Positions 1 to 5,685 of a DNA stretch of 7,884 bases are shown in pieces. The translations under genes were made by a program, and so were the position numbers. Under the pieces are notes generated by a model that was given only the letters and a program-made list of their open reading frames with translations, was not told the DNA's origin and made no database searches. The DNA is from an uncultured Clostridia bacterium (GTDB lineage: Bacteria > Bacillota_A > Clostridia > Peptostreptococcales > Anaerovoracaceae): assembly GCA_946645735.1 (NCBI GenBank), contig CAMPCK010000037.1:1-7884 (forward strand). The letters are read 5' to 3'. Within the stretch, counting starts at the first letter, position 1. Each line of letters opens with the position of its first letter.

Positions 1-486
1 AAGCTGAGCGGAGAGAGACTCGTGGGCTTTGTTGTTTTTTGCCACCATTATGAGGCCTGAAGTGTCCTTGTCTATCCTGTGGACTATTCCGGGGCGCACA
101 ACGCCGTTAATGGAGGACAGCCTGTCCCCTGCGTGGTGCATGACGGCATTCACAAGGGTTCCCGTATAGTTTCCCGCTGCGGGATGGACCACCATGCCTC
201 TCGGTTTATTGATAACCATAAGGTCATCATCCTCATACACGATATCAAGAGGGATATCCTCAGCCTCCACTTCAAGAGGCTTTGCTTCAGGGACACTGAG
301 CCTTATCTCATCCCCCTCTTTTACCTTGTATTTCTTGGAGGTTTCGGTCCTGTCTCCTACGGTTACAGCCCCGTCTTCTATGAGCTTGGAGAGATAGCTT
401 CTGGAGTACTCCGGTAAAAGCAAAGAAAGCACCGAATCCATCCGAGTGCCTTCATATTTTTTTTCGATAATAAAATAGTGCTCCAT
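1..486 (-). CDS. rluD: RluD/RluA-family 23S rRNA pseudouridine synthase, 5' part (runs off the window)
   Basis: Isomerises uridine to pseudouridine in large-subunit rRNA. The first 162 codons are visible; the C-terminal part of the catalytic domain lies beyond position 1. An N-terminal S4-type RNA-binding domain covers about residues 14-65, followed by the start of the catalytic domain. The family signature HRIDKDTSG is at residues 136-144, with D139 as the expected catalytic aspartate, and the upstream motif INKPRGMVVHP is at 92-102. Two ATG codons lie 6 bases apart. I chose the second (486-484) because AGGA at 495-492 sits 5 bases upstream of it, whereas the first ATG (492-490) overlaps that sequence. 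The gene begins 10 bases after the lspA stop, so the two are probably co-translated. lspA followed by an RluD homologue is a common Firmicute arrangement. The family is clear; the exact target uridines cannot be read from the sequence. Confidence 0.95.
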   Translation of the reverse strand, partial: MEHYFIIEKKYEGTRMDSVLSLLLPEYSRSYLSKLIEDGAVTVGDRTETSKKYKVKEGDEIRLSVPEAKPLEVEAEDIPLDIVYEDDDLMVINKPRGMVVHPAAGNYTGTLVNAVMHHAGDRLSSINGVVRPGIVHRIDKDTSGLIMVAKNNKAHESLSAQL

Positions 487-496
487 ATTCATCCTG

Positions 497-976
497 CTAT
501 TTCTCACTATCTTTAGTTTTCAGTTCCTTCTCTTCATTGCCGTAGAACTTGAGAATATATATCACAAGGAGGCCGCAGCCCGTGCAGATGGCTATGTCTG
601 CCACGTTAAAAACGGGCCAGAAGTGGAAGTCAAACATGTCCGTAACAAAGCCCATGAAGGCCCTGTCCAGAATGTTCGATACTCCTCCTCCGATCACCAG
701 TGAAAGGGACAGAGGAAGAGTCCAGTGTTCACTTCTGTGCTTCTCCATGTACCATATGCCTAAGGCCATGGCAATGAGAGGAACCACAACAAGCAGCGTG
801 CTCATGCCGCTGAACATATTGAAAGCAGCCCCCGTATTCTGAACATAGGTAAGAGCGAAGATATCCCCCAGGACATCCCTGCTCTCCCATGGTTCGAATG
901 AGCTTCTTACAGCTGCTTTGACCAGCTGATCCAGCAGGATCACCAGCAGTATTATAACATACTTACCTTTTTTCAT
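497..976 (-). CDS. lspA: Lipoprotein signal peptidase (signal peptidase II)
   Basis: Membrane aspartyl protease that removes the signal peptide of prolipoproteins after lipid attachment to the +1 cysteine. The 159 residues match the usual family length. Four hydrophobic segments are visible (about 5-22, 60-77, 87-103 and 126-146). The conserved blocks are LDQLVK (15-20), NTGAAF (47-52), GGGVSNILDR (96-105) and FNVADIAI (123-130); the catalytic aspartates should be D104 and D127. The last 16 residues are a charged cytoplasmic tail. The ATG lies 10 bases after the divIVA stop and has no recognisable Shine-Dalgarno sequence, so translation probably depends on ribosomes finishing divIVA. An extended -10-like sequence lies just inside the gene at 951-959. 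All catalytic motifs are intact, so the gene looks functional. Confidence 0.97.
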   Translation of the reverse strand: MKKGKYVIILLVILLDQLVKAAVRSSFEPWESRDVLGDIFALTYVQNTGAAFNMFSGMSTLLVVVPLIAMALGIWYMEKHRSEHWTLPLSLSLVIGGGVSNILDRAFMGFVTDMFDFHFWPVFNVADIAICTGCGLLVIYILKFYGNEEKELKTKDSEK

Positions 977-986
977 TATCAGATGA

Positions 987-1589
987 TCAGGACTTTGAAA
1001 TGACCATGGTCTTGGTCAGGTCAAGCTTTTCTTCCTTAACAGCAGGCTCTTCTTTGGTCTCAGCAGGTGTTCTGATCTTCATATCATCCTCAGGAATATC
1101 CTGGATGGAAGCCGGCATGAAATCGTTTCTGAATTCTGCAAAGAAATCATTCTCAGTGCTTTCAAGTCTGTCCAGCTCTTCCTTGAGCATTCCTCTGTAT
1201 CTTTCCTTGAGGATGTCAACTCTTGACATAAGGCGGTTGCCCTCGTCAGTGTATCTGGAGATGTTTTCCTTGGCTTCTCTTGTGATGAGATCAGCTTCAA
1301 GCTCAGCGTTCTTAAGGAGGATCTCTGCCCTTCTCTCAGCGGAAGCAGCGATATCGTTCATGAGCTGCTTTGCTGCGTTTAAGGTCTCATATACAGAGCT
1401 CTCGGAATTCATGTGCTTGTTCACCTGGTTGTTGGCCTTGGTGAGTTCTTCCTTGAGTCTTCTGTTCTCCTTGATAAGCTTTTCCATGTCAACTATGATC
1501 AGATCGAGATATTCATCTACTTCATCCGGATCATAACCCTTTTTTGCTCTCTTAAAATCTTTGTTTTCAATATCTGAAGGTGTGATCAT
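987..1589 (-). CDS. divIVA: DivIVA-family polar/septal coiled-coil protein
   Basis: Cytoplasmic coiled-coil scaffold that gathers at strongly curved membranes (new poles, division sites) and recruits division or wall-growth partners. The 200 residues have the family layout: an N-terminal lipid-binding domain with ITPSDIENKDFKRAKKGYD (2-20) and PDEVDEYLD (21-29), a first coiled coil to about residue 55, a second long coiled coil at about 65-155, and a flexible acidic/lysine-rich tail to residue 200. It lies directly after ylmG and before lspA, as in many Clostridia except that ylmH is missing. AGGAG at 1596-1600 directly follows the ylmG stop and sits 6 bases from the ATG, giving close coupling. 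The residues aligning with the membrane-inserting F17-R18 of B. subtilis DivIVA are K16-K17 here. The paralogue GpsB is shorter and less likely. Confidence 0.94.
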   Translation of the reverse strand: MITPSDIENKDFKRAKKGYDPDEVDEYLDLIIVDMEKLIKENRRLKEELTKANNQVNKHMNSESSVYETLNAAKQLMNDIAASAERRAEILLKNAELEADLITREAKENISRYTDEGNRLMSRVDILKERYRGMLKEELDRLESTENDFFAEFRNDFMPASIQDIPEDDMKIRTPAETKEEPAVKEEKLDLTKTMVISKS

Positions 1590-1600
1590 TTCTCTCTCCT

Positions 1601-1885
1601 TTAGATTCCTATCCTTAAAATAATGGTTATCAGCAGTCTCGCCGCAGCCTGTACCAGGATCATGGCCAGGAATACCGAGAAGTCAAACATACCGGTATTA
1701 AGCCTTGACAAAGCCTGGCGGCACGGAGCGACAATGGGTTCAGTGAACTTGATCAGGGCGATGTATATTTTGCCTAACGTGGAATACTGATCCCTGGCGA
1801 ACCAGCTTAAGATGGCTCTTATTACCAGGGCCCAGGTAAAAAGTTCTGCAAAAATACTGATTGCCTGGCACAATACGTAAGTCAT
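1601..1885 (-). CDS. ylmG: YggT/YlmG-family small membrane protein
   Basis: Small integral membrane protein (94 residues) of the YGGT family. Its biochemical role is unsettled; homologues lie in division clusters and are linked to septum or nucleoid/chloroplast-division phenotypes. Two hydrophobic helices are visible (about 4-28 and 68-92) separated by a loop carrying the family motif TEPIVAPCR (48-56). A second conserved patch, DFSVFLAMILV (68-78), begins the second helix. The ATG has AGGTGA a few bases upstream and starts 17 bases after the sepF stop. The divIVA ribosome binding site begins immediately after the ylmG stop codon. The order sepF-ylmG matches B. subtilis ylmF-ylmG, which supports a role with SepF at the divisome. 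Confidence 0.93.
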   Translation of the reverse strand: MTYVLCQAISIFAELFTWALVIRAILSWFARDQYSTLGKIYIALIKFTEPIVAPCRQALSRLNTGMFDFSVFLAMILVQAAARLLITIILRIGI

Positions 1886-1902
1886 CGGCTCACCTCAGGG
1901 TC

Positions 1903-2409
1903 TTATTTAGACCAGTTTCCGGGAGCGGATTTTTTGCCGTAAGCGAATCCATCATCCTGATTGGAAGCGATATCCACTGACTCAGGTGCAAAGATGAAGA
2001 TGTTTGATGCGATCTTCTGAACGCCGCCGTTTAAGGCATAGGTTGCTCCTGAAAGGAAATCGAAGATCTTCTTTGCGGTCTCGGTCTCGATGTTTTCGAG
2101 GTTGATGATGACCGGTCTTCTTCCCTTAAGGCTGTCAACAAGCTTGGGGCACTCATCGAAGCTCTTGGGTTCGATTACTACGAGCTTGAAAGCTGCTGTA
2201 GCATAGTTGGAAAGAGCTGCTGACTTCTGAGGAGCAGCCTTCTCGTGATGGCTTACAGCTGCCTGTGAAGGAGCCTTGTAAGAAGGTGTCACGGGTTTGA
2301 ACTCTTCTCTCTTGAGCTTTTCCTTTTCTCTTTCGATCTCTTCTTCAGTGATGGTCTCGTCCTGCTCTTCGATACCGATCATTTTGCCGAGGGTTTCTTT
2401 AAATCCCAT
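1903..2409 (-). CDS. sepF: Cell division protein SepF
   Basis: Membrane anchor and organiser of FtsZ filaments at the septum. The 168 residues have the three expected parts. Residues 1-13 can form an amphipathic membrane-binding helix (MGFKETLGKMIGI). Residues 14-70 are a charged then Ala/Ser/Pro-rich linker. The globular SepF domain spans about 72-147 and contains RRPVIINLENI (97-107), the FLSGATYALNGGVQKI block (118-133) and NIFIFAP (136-142). The family forms dimers that polymerise into rings, with the conserved glycine-rich turn at the dimer interface. AAAGGAG lies 7 bases upstream of the ATG. A 51-base gap separates it from yggS; I see no convincing promoter or terminator there. The neighbours ylmG and divIVA support the division role. 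Confidence 0.96.
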   Translation of the reverse strand: MGFKETLGKMIGIEEQDETITEEEIEREKEKLKREEFKPVTPSYKAPSQAAVSHHEKAAPQKSAALSNYATAAFKLVVIEPKSFDECPKLVDSLKGRRPVIINLENIETETAKKIFDFLSGATYALNGGVQKIASNIFIFAPESVDIASNQDDGFAYGKKSAPGNWSK

Positions 2410-2460
2410 TTTATTTCTCCTTTAGTTATCGTTATATTGTCTTTGATATACCTTACTGTT

Positions 2461-3168
2461 TTATTCGCCCATCTTTCTTGAATAGTCCCTGTTTCCGAAA
2501 ATGGAAGTGCCCACTCTGATGAGGTTTGAACCTGCTTCGATAGCAACTTCGAAGTCATTTGACATTCCCATGGACAGGTACTTGAAATCAAGATTCGGGT
2601 GATCTATATTAGCGAATTGATCAAACTGAGCTTTGACCTCTTCGAAATATACTTTCGCATCTTCAGGATTGTCCTCCCATGGCGCTATGCACATGAGACC
2701 TCTGATCCTGACGTTAGGGCAGTTATCCAGAATATCGTGGATCATCTGCTCTGTTTCATCGACCTTAATGCCGAATTTGCTCTCCTCTTCAGCTGAGTTT
2801 ACCTGGATCAGAATATCCATGGTGACTCCGTGCTGGGCAGCCCTCTTGTCGATCTCCTTTGCCAGATGCAAAGAATCCACAGAGTGGATCATGGCCACCT
2901 TGTCGATTATATATTTTACCTTGTTGGTCTGAAGATGGCCTATCAGGTGCCATCTTACAGGCTTGACCTTTTCATACTTGTTAAGGATCTCCTGGACTTT
3001 ATTCTCACCGATGTCTGTAATTCCGCAGTCGATGGCTTCATTGATCTCATCACAGTCATGAAGCTTTGTTACAGCCACCAGGAGTACGTCAGCTCCGTCT
3101 CTTCCGGATCTTTCCGCCGCAGCATTCTTTCTTGCGGTGATCTCTTCGATATTAGTTCTGATCGACAT
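2461..3168 (-). CDS. yggS: YggS/YlmE-family pyridoxal-phosphate homeostasis protein
   Basis: PLP-binding single-domain TIM-barrel protein (PLPBP/COG0325) that buffers pyridoxal phosphate; no enzymatic reaction is known. With the chosen start it has 235 residues, the normal family length. The PLP lysine is K35 in VAVTK, followed by GENKVQE, WHLIGHLQTNK, GLMCIAP and, near the C-terminus, LSMGMSNDFEVAIEAG and IRVGTSIFG, which bind the phosphate. I chose the ATG at 3168-3166 because homologues begin a few residues before the first helix and AAGGAG (3186-3181) lies 12 bases upstream. In-frame ATGs at 3180 (directly abutting the AAGGAG) and 3201 (no ribosome binding site) would add 4 or 11 residues. 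The gene overlaps the end of the HlyD-like gene by 17 bases. yggS beside sepF is typical of Firmicutes. Confidence 0.95.
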   Translation of the reverse strand: MSIRTNIEEITARKNAAAERSGRDGADVLLVAVTKLHDCDEINEAIDCGITDIGENKVQEILNKYEKVKPVRWHLIGHLQTNKVKYIIDKVAMIHSVDSLHLAKEIDKRAAQHGVTMDILIQVNSAEEESKFGIKVDETEQMIHDILDNCPNVRIRGLMCIAPWEDNPEDAKVYFEEVKAQFDQFANIDHPNLDFKYLSMGMSNDFEVAIEAGSNLIRVGTSIFGNRDYSRKMGE

Positions 3169-4246
3169 CTCCTGAACCATCTCCTTTTTTGATACTGTCA
3201 TAGTTCTTGACAGTTGATATTATCTTATCGTTTTCGGAGTCATAGAAGGTGCGGTTCTCCACTACGGTCTTGTCTCCTACTTCCGCTATGATACTGATGG
3301 GTGTGAATACGTAATCGTTATATTTGTTCTTCACATAGACGCCCTTGACGCCGTCCTCTTCAGCGATGCTGGAAGTCTCAAGAATGATTCCCGTCACGCT
3401 GGTCGTAATGATCCTGGCCGTGCCGTATCTTAAGCCGTCCACATTGCTGTAATATCTGTCGCAGCTGAAAACAGCCTTTCTGAGGACTTTCTCATCCTTC
3501 TTACCGGCTTCGGCCTTGTCTTCAGCATCTGCATCGTCTGCAGCCTCTGTTTCGTCTGCTGCTGCTTCATCAGTAGTCTGAGCTTCAGCTTCAGCTTCGG
3601 CTTCATCTTCCGGAGGATCCTCAGTTTCCACTGAATCCACCCTGAACCTCAGCTGAGTATGCTCCTCATCGTTAAGTTCAATGGTGACCCTTCCGTACTG
3701 GGAAAGCTTCTCAGCAGTGGCCTGGTCCACCCAGGTCACAAGATACCATCTGTGATTATCGATGATCTTGAATACGGGATCACCCTGGGCAGCAGTTTCA
3801 GATGCGCATTTTCTGAGCTTGTATGTGCTGTTTCCCTCTTCATCCACAGGAGGATTGAGAGCGTTGGGAGTAAGATCCGCAATGGTATCAGGCGTCAGGT
3901 TGTCCTCAAGTCCGTCATAGGTGTAGCTTACAAGTCCTCTTTCCTGGGCCCTGTAATCAACGCCTCCGACGTTTACAACCTTGTTCCCGATCCTCACCAG
4001 GTTTCCGGCGCTGGCCTTTCTGTCCACGGTACCCGCGGCATCAGCCGTATGAAGGTTTTCATTTCTTACGCATAGGTAGTCCGATGTGAAATCCACATCA
4101 AGAGTCCCGTACTCGCAGACATAGGTTTCAACGAAGGCATCCGAAACCTTGGGCGCTACATAGATCATAAAGTACAGCAGGCAAAAAAGCAGTACAAATA
4201 CCACTATGGCTATTCTGAACTTGTTGATCTTTACCTTTGGTTTCAT
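3152..4246 (-). CDS. Membrane-anchored HlyD-like (periplasmic-adaptor-type) protein of the sepF cluster
   Basis: Function unknown. The 364 residues begin with a short basic cytoplasmic tail and one transmembrane helix (about 11-30), placing the rest outside the cell. The body resembles HlyD-type adaptors: a barrel-sandwich-like part around GLVSYTYDG (104-112), a beta-rich segment with DPVFKIIDNHRWYLVTWVD (156-174), and a C-terminal beta domain with GVKGVYVKNK (299-308). There is no long coiled-coil hairpin such as efflux adaptors use, and no transporter or outer-membrane partner gene nearby, so an export role is doubtful. Residues about 207-253 form an Ala/Glu/Asp-rich low-complexity insert between two beta regions. 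As I recall, clostridial sepF clusters often carry such a gene upstream of yggS, hinting at a division or envelope role. AAGGGG lies 5 bases before the ATG. This is the first gene after the trmD gap and probably heads its own transcript. Confidence 0.8.
   Translation of the reverse strand: MKPKVKINKFRIAIVVFVLLFCLLYFMIYVAPKVSDAFVETYVCEYGTLDVDFTSDYLCVRNENLHTADAAGTVDRKASAGNLVRIGNKVVNVGGVDYRAQERGLVSYTYDGLEDNLTPDTIADLTPNALNPPVDEEGNSTYKLRKCASETAAQGDPVFKIIDNHRWYLVTWVDQATAEKLSQYGRVTIELNDEEHTQLRFRVDSVETEDPPEDEAEAEAEAQTTDEAAADETEAADDADAEDKAEAGKKDEKVLRKAVFSCDRYYSNVDGLRYGTARIITTSVTGIILETSSIAEEDGVKGVYVKNKYNDYVFTPISIIAEVGDKTVVENRTFYDSENDKIISTVKNYDSIKKGDGSGDVDQN
3581..3604 (+). repeat. In-frame hexanucleotide tandem repeat in the HlyD-like gene
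   Basis: Three exact copies of AGCTTC plus a fourth with one change (GGCTTC). On the coding strand they encode alternating Glu-Ala inside the acidic insert. A unit of six bases keeps the frame if copies are gained or lost, so length variation would change only the linker. Similar Ala/Asp/Glu-rich codons continue on both sides. Confidence 0.75.
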
Positions 4247-4281
4247 CTATACCCCTTCGTTTTATCACATACATATACATG

Positions 4282-4287
4282 ATTATA
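4282..4287 (-). promoter_or_regulatory. Possible second -10 element (TATAAT) upstream of the HlyD-like gene
   Basis: A perfect TATAAT on the minus strand in the AT-rich gap, 35 bases before the HlyD-like ATG. No good -35 lies at 16-18 bases: TTGTAA is 20 bases away and the 17-base position matches poorly. It has no TGn extension. It may be a weak or alternative start, or chance in AT-rich DNA. Confidence 0.3.
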
Positions 4288-4301
4288 TTAACACAAAATG
4301 T

Positions 4302-4330
4302 AGTGTATTACAACAAAAAATCCTCGTCAA
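4302..4330 (-). promoter_or_regulatory. Predicted sigma-A-type promoter for the HlyD-like/yggS/sepF/divIVA genes
   Basis: TTGACG (4330-4325) and TACACT (4307-4302) are separated by exactly 17 bases, matching the -35 consensus at 5 of 6 and the -10 consensus at 4 of 6 positions. It begins 6 bases after the trmD stop, in the longest intergenic gap of the window (4247-4336, 90 bases). It would let the division genes be transcribed independently of the ribosomal genes upstream. No intrinsic terminator was found after trmD, so readthrough is also likely. The -10 lies inside a TGTA-N6-TACA dyad. Confidence 0.5.
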
Positions 4331-4336
4331 AACGCA

Positions 4337-5125
4337 CTATTCAACGGTTTTTTCACAAGGTTTTCTGTCCCTGAGCCCGGAGATGAGTTTTTCCAGTTCT
4401 GCGCGTTCTTTTCTGGTGAACTCCGAGAAGTCTGCCTTGGTTTCAAGGTATGATTCGAACAGGTCCGGTCTCCTCTCAGCCGTGAGCTTAATGGACTCCA
4501 TAAGCCTGTAGAGCCTGATCTTGTGATGGTCCCCTCCCATGAGGATCTCAGGCACTTCAAGCCCCTCATATTCCCTGGGTCTCGTGTACTGGTCCGCTTC
4601 CAGAAGCCCCGAATATATGGACTCGTCCTCAGCGGATTCTTCATTTCCGAGAACTCCCGGAATGAATCTGGAGACAGCGTCTATGAGTACCATGGCAGGA
4701 AGTTCCCCTCCTGTCAGGATATAGTCTCCGATGGACACCTCCCTCATGTTCCAGCCGTCGATTATTCTCTGATCCACTCCTTCATAGTGGCCGCAGAGGA
4801 TGGTGAATTCCTCTTCACCGGCAAGCTCCGTCACCAGAGCCTCATCCATAAGCTTTCCTCTGGGAGACATGTAGAGAACAGGATGGTTTTGCACTCCTTC
4901 TATGGACCTCAGAGCATCGAAAACCGGCTGCGGAGTCATTACCATGCCGCAGCCTCCTCCGAAGGGAGTGTCATCCGTTCTTCTGTGCTTATCCTCAGTA
5001 AAGTCCCGGATATTTATTAAGTTGACCTCTATGACGCCCTTCTCTCCTGCCTTTCCCAGGATCGACTGATCCGTAACGGGGCCGAACATTTCAGGGAAGA
5101 CCGTCAGCACATTGATCCTGATCAT
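4337..5125 (-). CDS. trmD: tRNA (guanine-N1-)-methyltransferase TrmD
   Basis: Transfers a methyl group from S-adenosylmethionine to N1 of G37 beside the anticodon, preventing +1 frameshifts. The 262 residues from the chosen ATG comprise the SPOUT trefoil-knot domain and a C-terminal helical domain. Visible motifs are VFPEMF (9-14), GGGCGMVM (56-63), SPRGKL (87-92), CGHYEGVDQR (111-120), IGDYILTGGELPAM (132-145), SRFIPGVLGNE (152-162) and YTRPREYEG (180-188). R153 aligns with the catalytic R154 of the E. coli enzyme; the position of D169 is E168. The start at 5125-5123 follows the rimM stop after one base and aligns with other TrmD starts; AAGGAG (5143-5138) lies 12 bases upstream inside rimM. 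A TTG at 5152 would add nine residues but has no ribosome binding site. rimM-trmD order is near universal; the usual following rplS is absent. Confidence 0.97.
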   Translation of the reverse strand: MIRINVLTVFPEMFGPVTDQSILGKAGEKGVIEVNLINIRDFTEDKHRRTDDTPFGGGCGMVMTPQPVFDALRSIEGVQNHPVLYMSPRGKLMDEALVTELAGEEEFTILCGHYEGVDQRIIDGWNMREVSIGDYILTGGELPAMVLIDAVSRFIPGVLGNEESAEDESIYSGLLEADQYTRPREYEGLEVPEILMGGDHHKIRLYRLMESIKLTAERRPDLFESYLETKADFSEFTRKERAELEKLISGLRDRKPCEKTVE

Positions 5126-5126
5126 A

Positions 5127-5654
5127 TCAGGCTTCTTCTCCTTCGTCCACAAAACCGGGGATGAGAGTAGTCTTAATTACTCTCTCCTCTTTATCAACCT
5201 CTTTGATAAAATCCTTTACAGCGGGGATCATGATATCTCTTCCGTCCTTCATGGATACGAGATATACGTCCTGGGCCGTATTCTGAATGACATCCTTAAG
5301 GACGCCGATCTCACCGTACTGACCCATATCAACGACCTTCATGCCGATGAGGTCCCTCACATAGAAGGTGTCCTCAGGAAGTTCCTTAAGGTCAGCCTCT
5401 GTGATAAACACATCCCTGTCCCTTAAGCTTTCAGATGCATTTCTGTCATCGACTCCCTTTAGCTTAAGGATCACCATATTCCCCTGATATCTCACCTTTT
5501 CGATGACCATGGTCTTGTCAGGAGACTTTCCTCCTGAGACGATGATCTCATCCAGTTCCTCATAACGCTCAGGCCTGTCAGAGTAATTATATACTTTTAC
5601 TTCGCCCTTCAGTCCCTGGGCGCTTACGATTTTTCCTATTTTGATTTTTTCCAT
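5127..5654 (-). CDS. rimM: Ribosome maturation factor RimM
   Basis: Assembly factor for the head of the 30S subunit; it binds S19 and helps 16S rRNA processing. The 175 residues are normal for the family. An N-terminal RimM barrel (about 4-85) starts with IGKIVSAQGLKGEVKVY (6-22). A PRC-barrel domain (about 93-170) contains LPEDTFYVRDLIGMKV (92-107), QNTAQDVYLV (124-133) and IPAVKDFI (143-150). I chose the ATG at 5654-5652 because homologues start about six residues before the first Gly; an upstream in-frame TTG (5672) would lie inside the terminator hairpin. No Shine-Dalgarno sequence precedes either start: the ten bases before the ATG are TTTTTTAACT. The gene therefore looks both transcriptionally attenuated and weakly initiated, fitting the low RimM need relative to S16. 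Confidence 0.96.
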   Translation of the reverse strand: MEKIKIGKIVSAQGLKGEVKVYNYSDRPERYEELDEIIVSGGKSPDKTMVIEKVRYQGNMVILKLKGVDDRNASESLRDRDVFITEADLKELPEDTFYVRDLIGMKVVDMGQYGEIGVLKDVIQNTAQDVYLVSMKDGRDIMIPAVKDFIKEVDKEERVIKTTLIPGFVDEGEEA

Positions 5655-5658
5655 AGTT

Positions 5659-5685
5659 AAAAAAGGCCGCAAAAAACATGCGGCC
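5659..5685 (-). terminator. Intrinsic terminator between khpA and rimM (probable attenuator)
   Basis: Read on the minus strand: GGCCGCA (5685-5679), loop TGTTTTT (5678-5672), perfect complement TGCGGCC (5671-5665), then six T (5664-5659). The stem is 7 bp with six G-C pairs, and the T-run follows directly, which is the canonical Rho-independent layout. It starts 6 bases after the khpA stop and its T-run ends 4 bases before the rimM ATG. Since rimM and trmD have no other visible promoter, the terminator should be partial, allowing some readthrough. Confidence 0.85.

Noticed and set aside
79..417. Plus-strand open frame opposite rluD
   Set aside because: The minus strand encodes clear RluD motifs over the same bases; the plus frame shows no domain or credible ribosome binding site.
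457..464. Run of eight A in the coding strand of rluD as a frameshift or phase-variation site
   Set aside because: The frame is intact on both sides and the run is a plain Glu-Lys-Lys segment. Runs of this length are common in AT-rich genes and nothing indicates programmed slippage.
1000..1536. Long plus-strand open frame (178 codons) opposite divIVA
   Set aside because: Its predicted protein is Ser/Leu-rich, as expected from the antisense of a Glu/Lys-rich coiled-coil gene. It has no family resemblance and lies wholly inside a certain gene.
2410..2460. Promoter in the yggS-sepF gap
   Set aside because: TATAAC and GATAAC resemble -10 elements, but no -35 fits. The gap is adequately explained by the sepF ribosome binding site and AT-rich leader.
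4321..4360. Terminator after trmD based on the T-run at 4320-4315
   Set aside because: No stem longer than three or four pairs precedes the T-run, so it does not meet the intrinsic terminator pattern.
5126..5152. TTG at 5152 as the start of trmD
   Set aside because: It would add nine charged residues not found in other TrmD proteins, lacks a Shine-Dalgarno sequence and extends the overlap with rimM. The ATG at 5125 aligns with the family.
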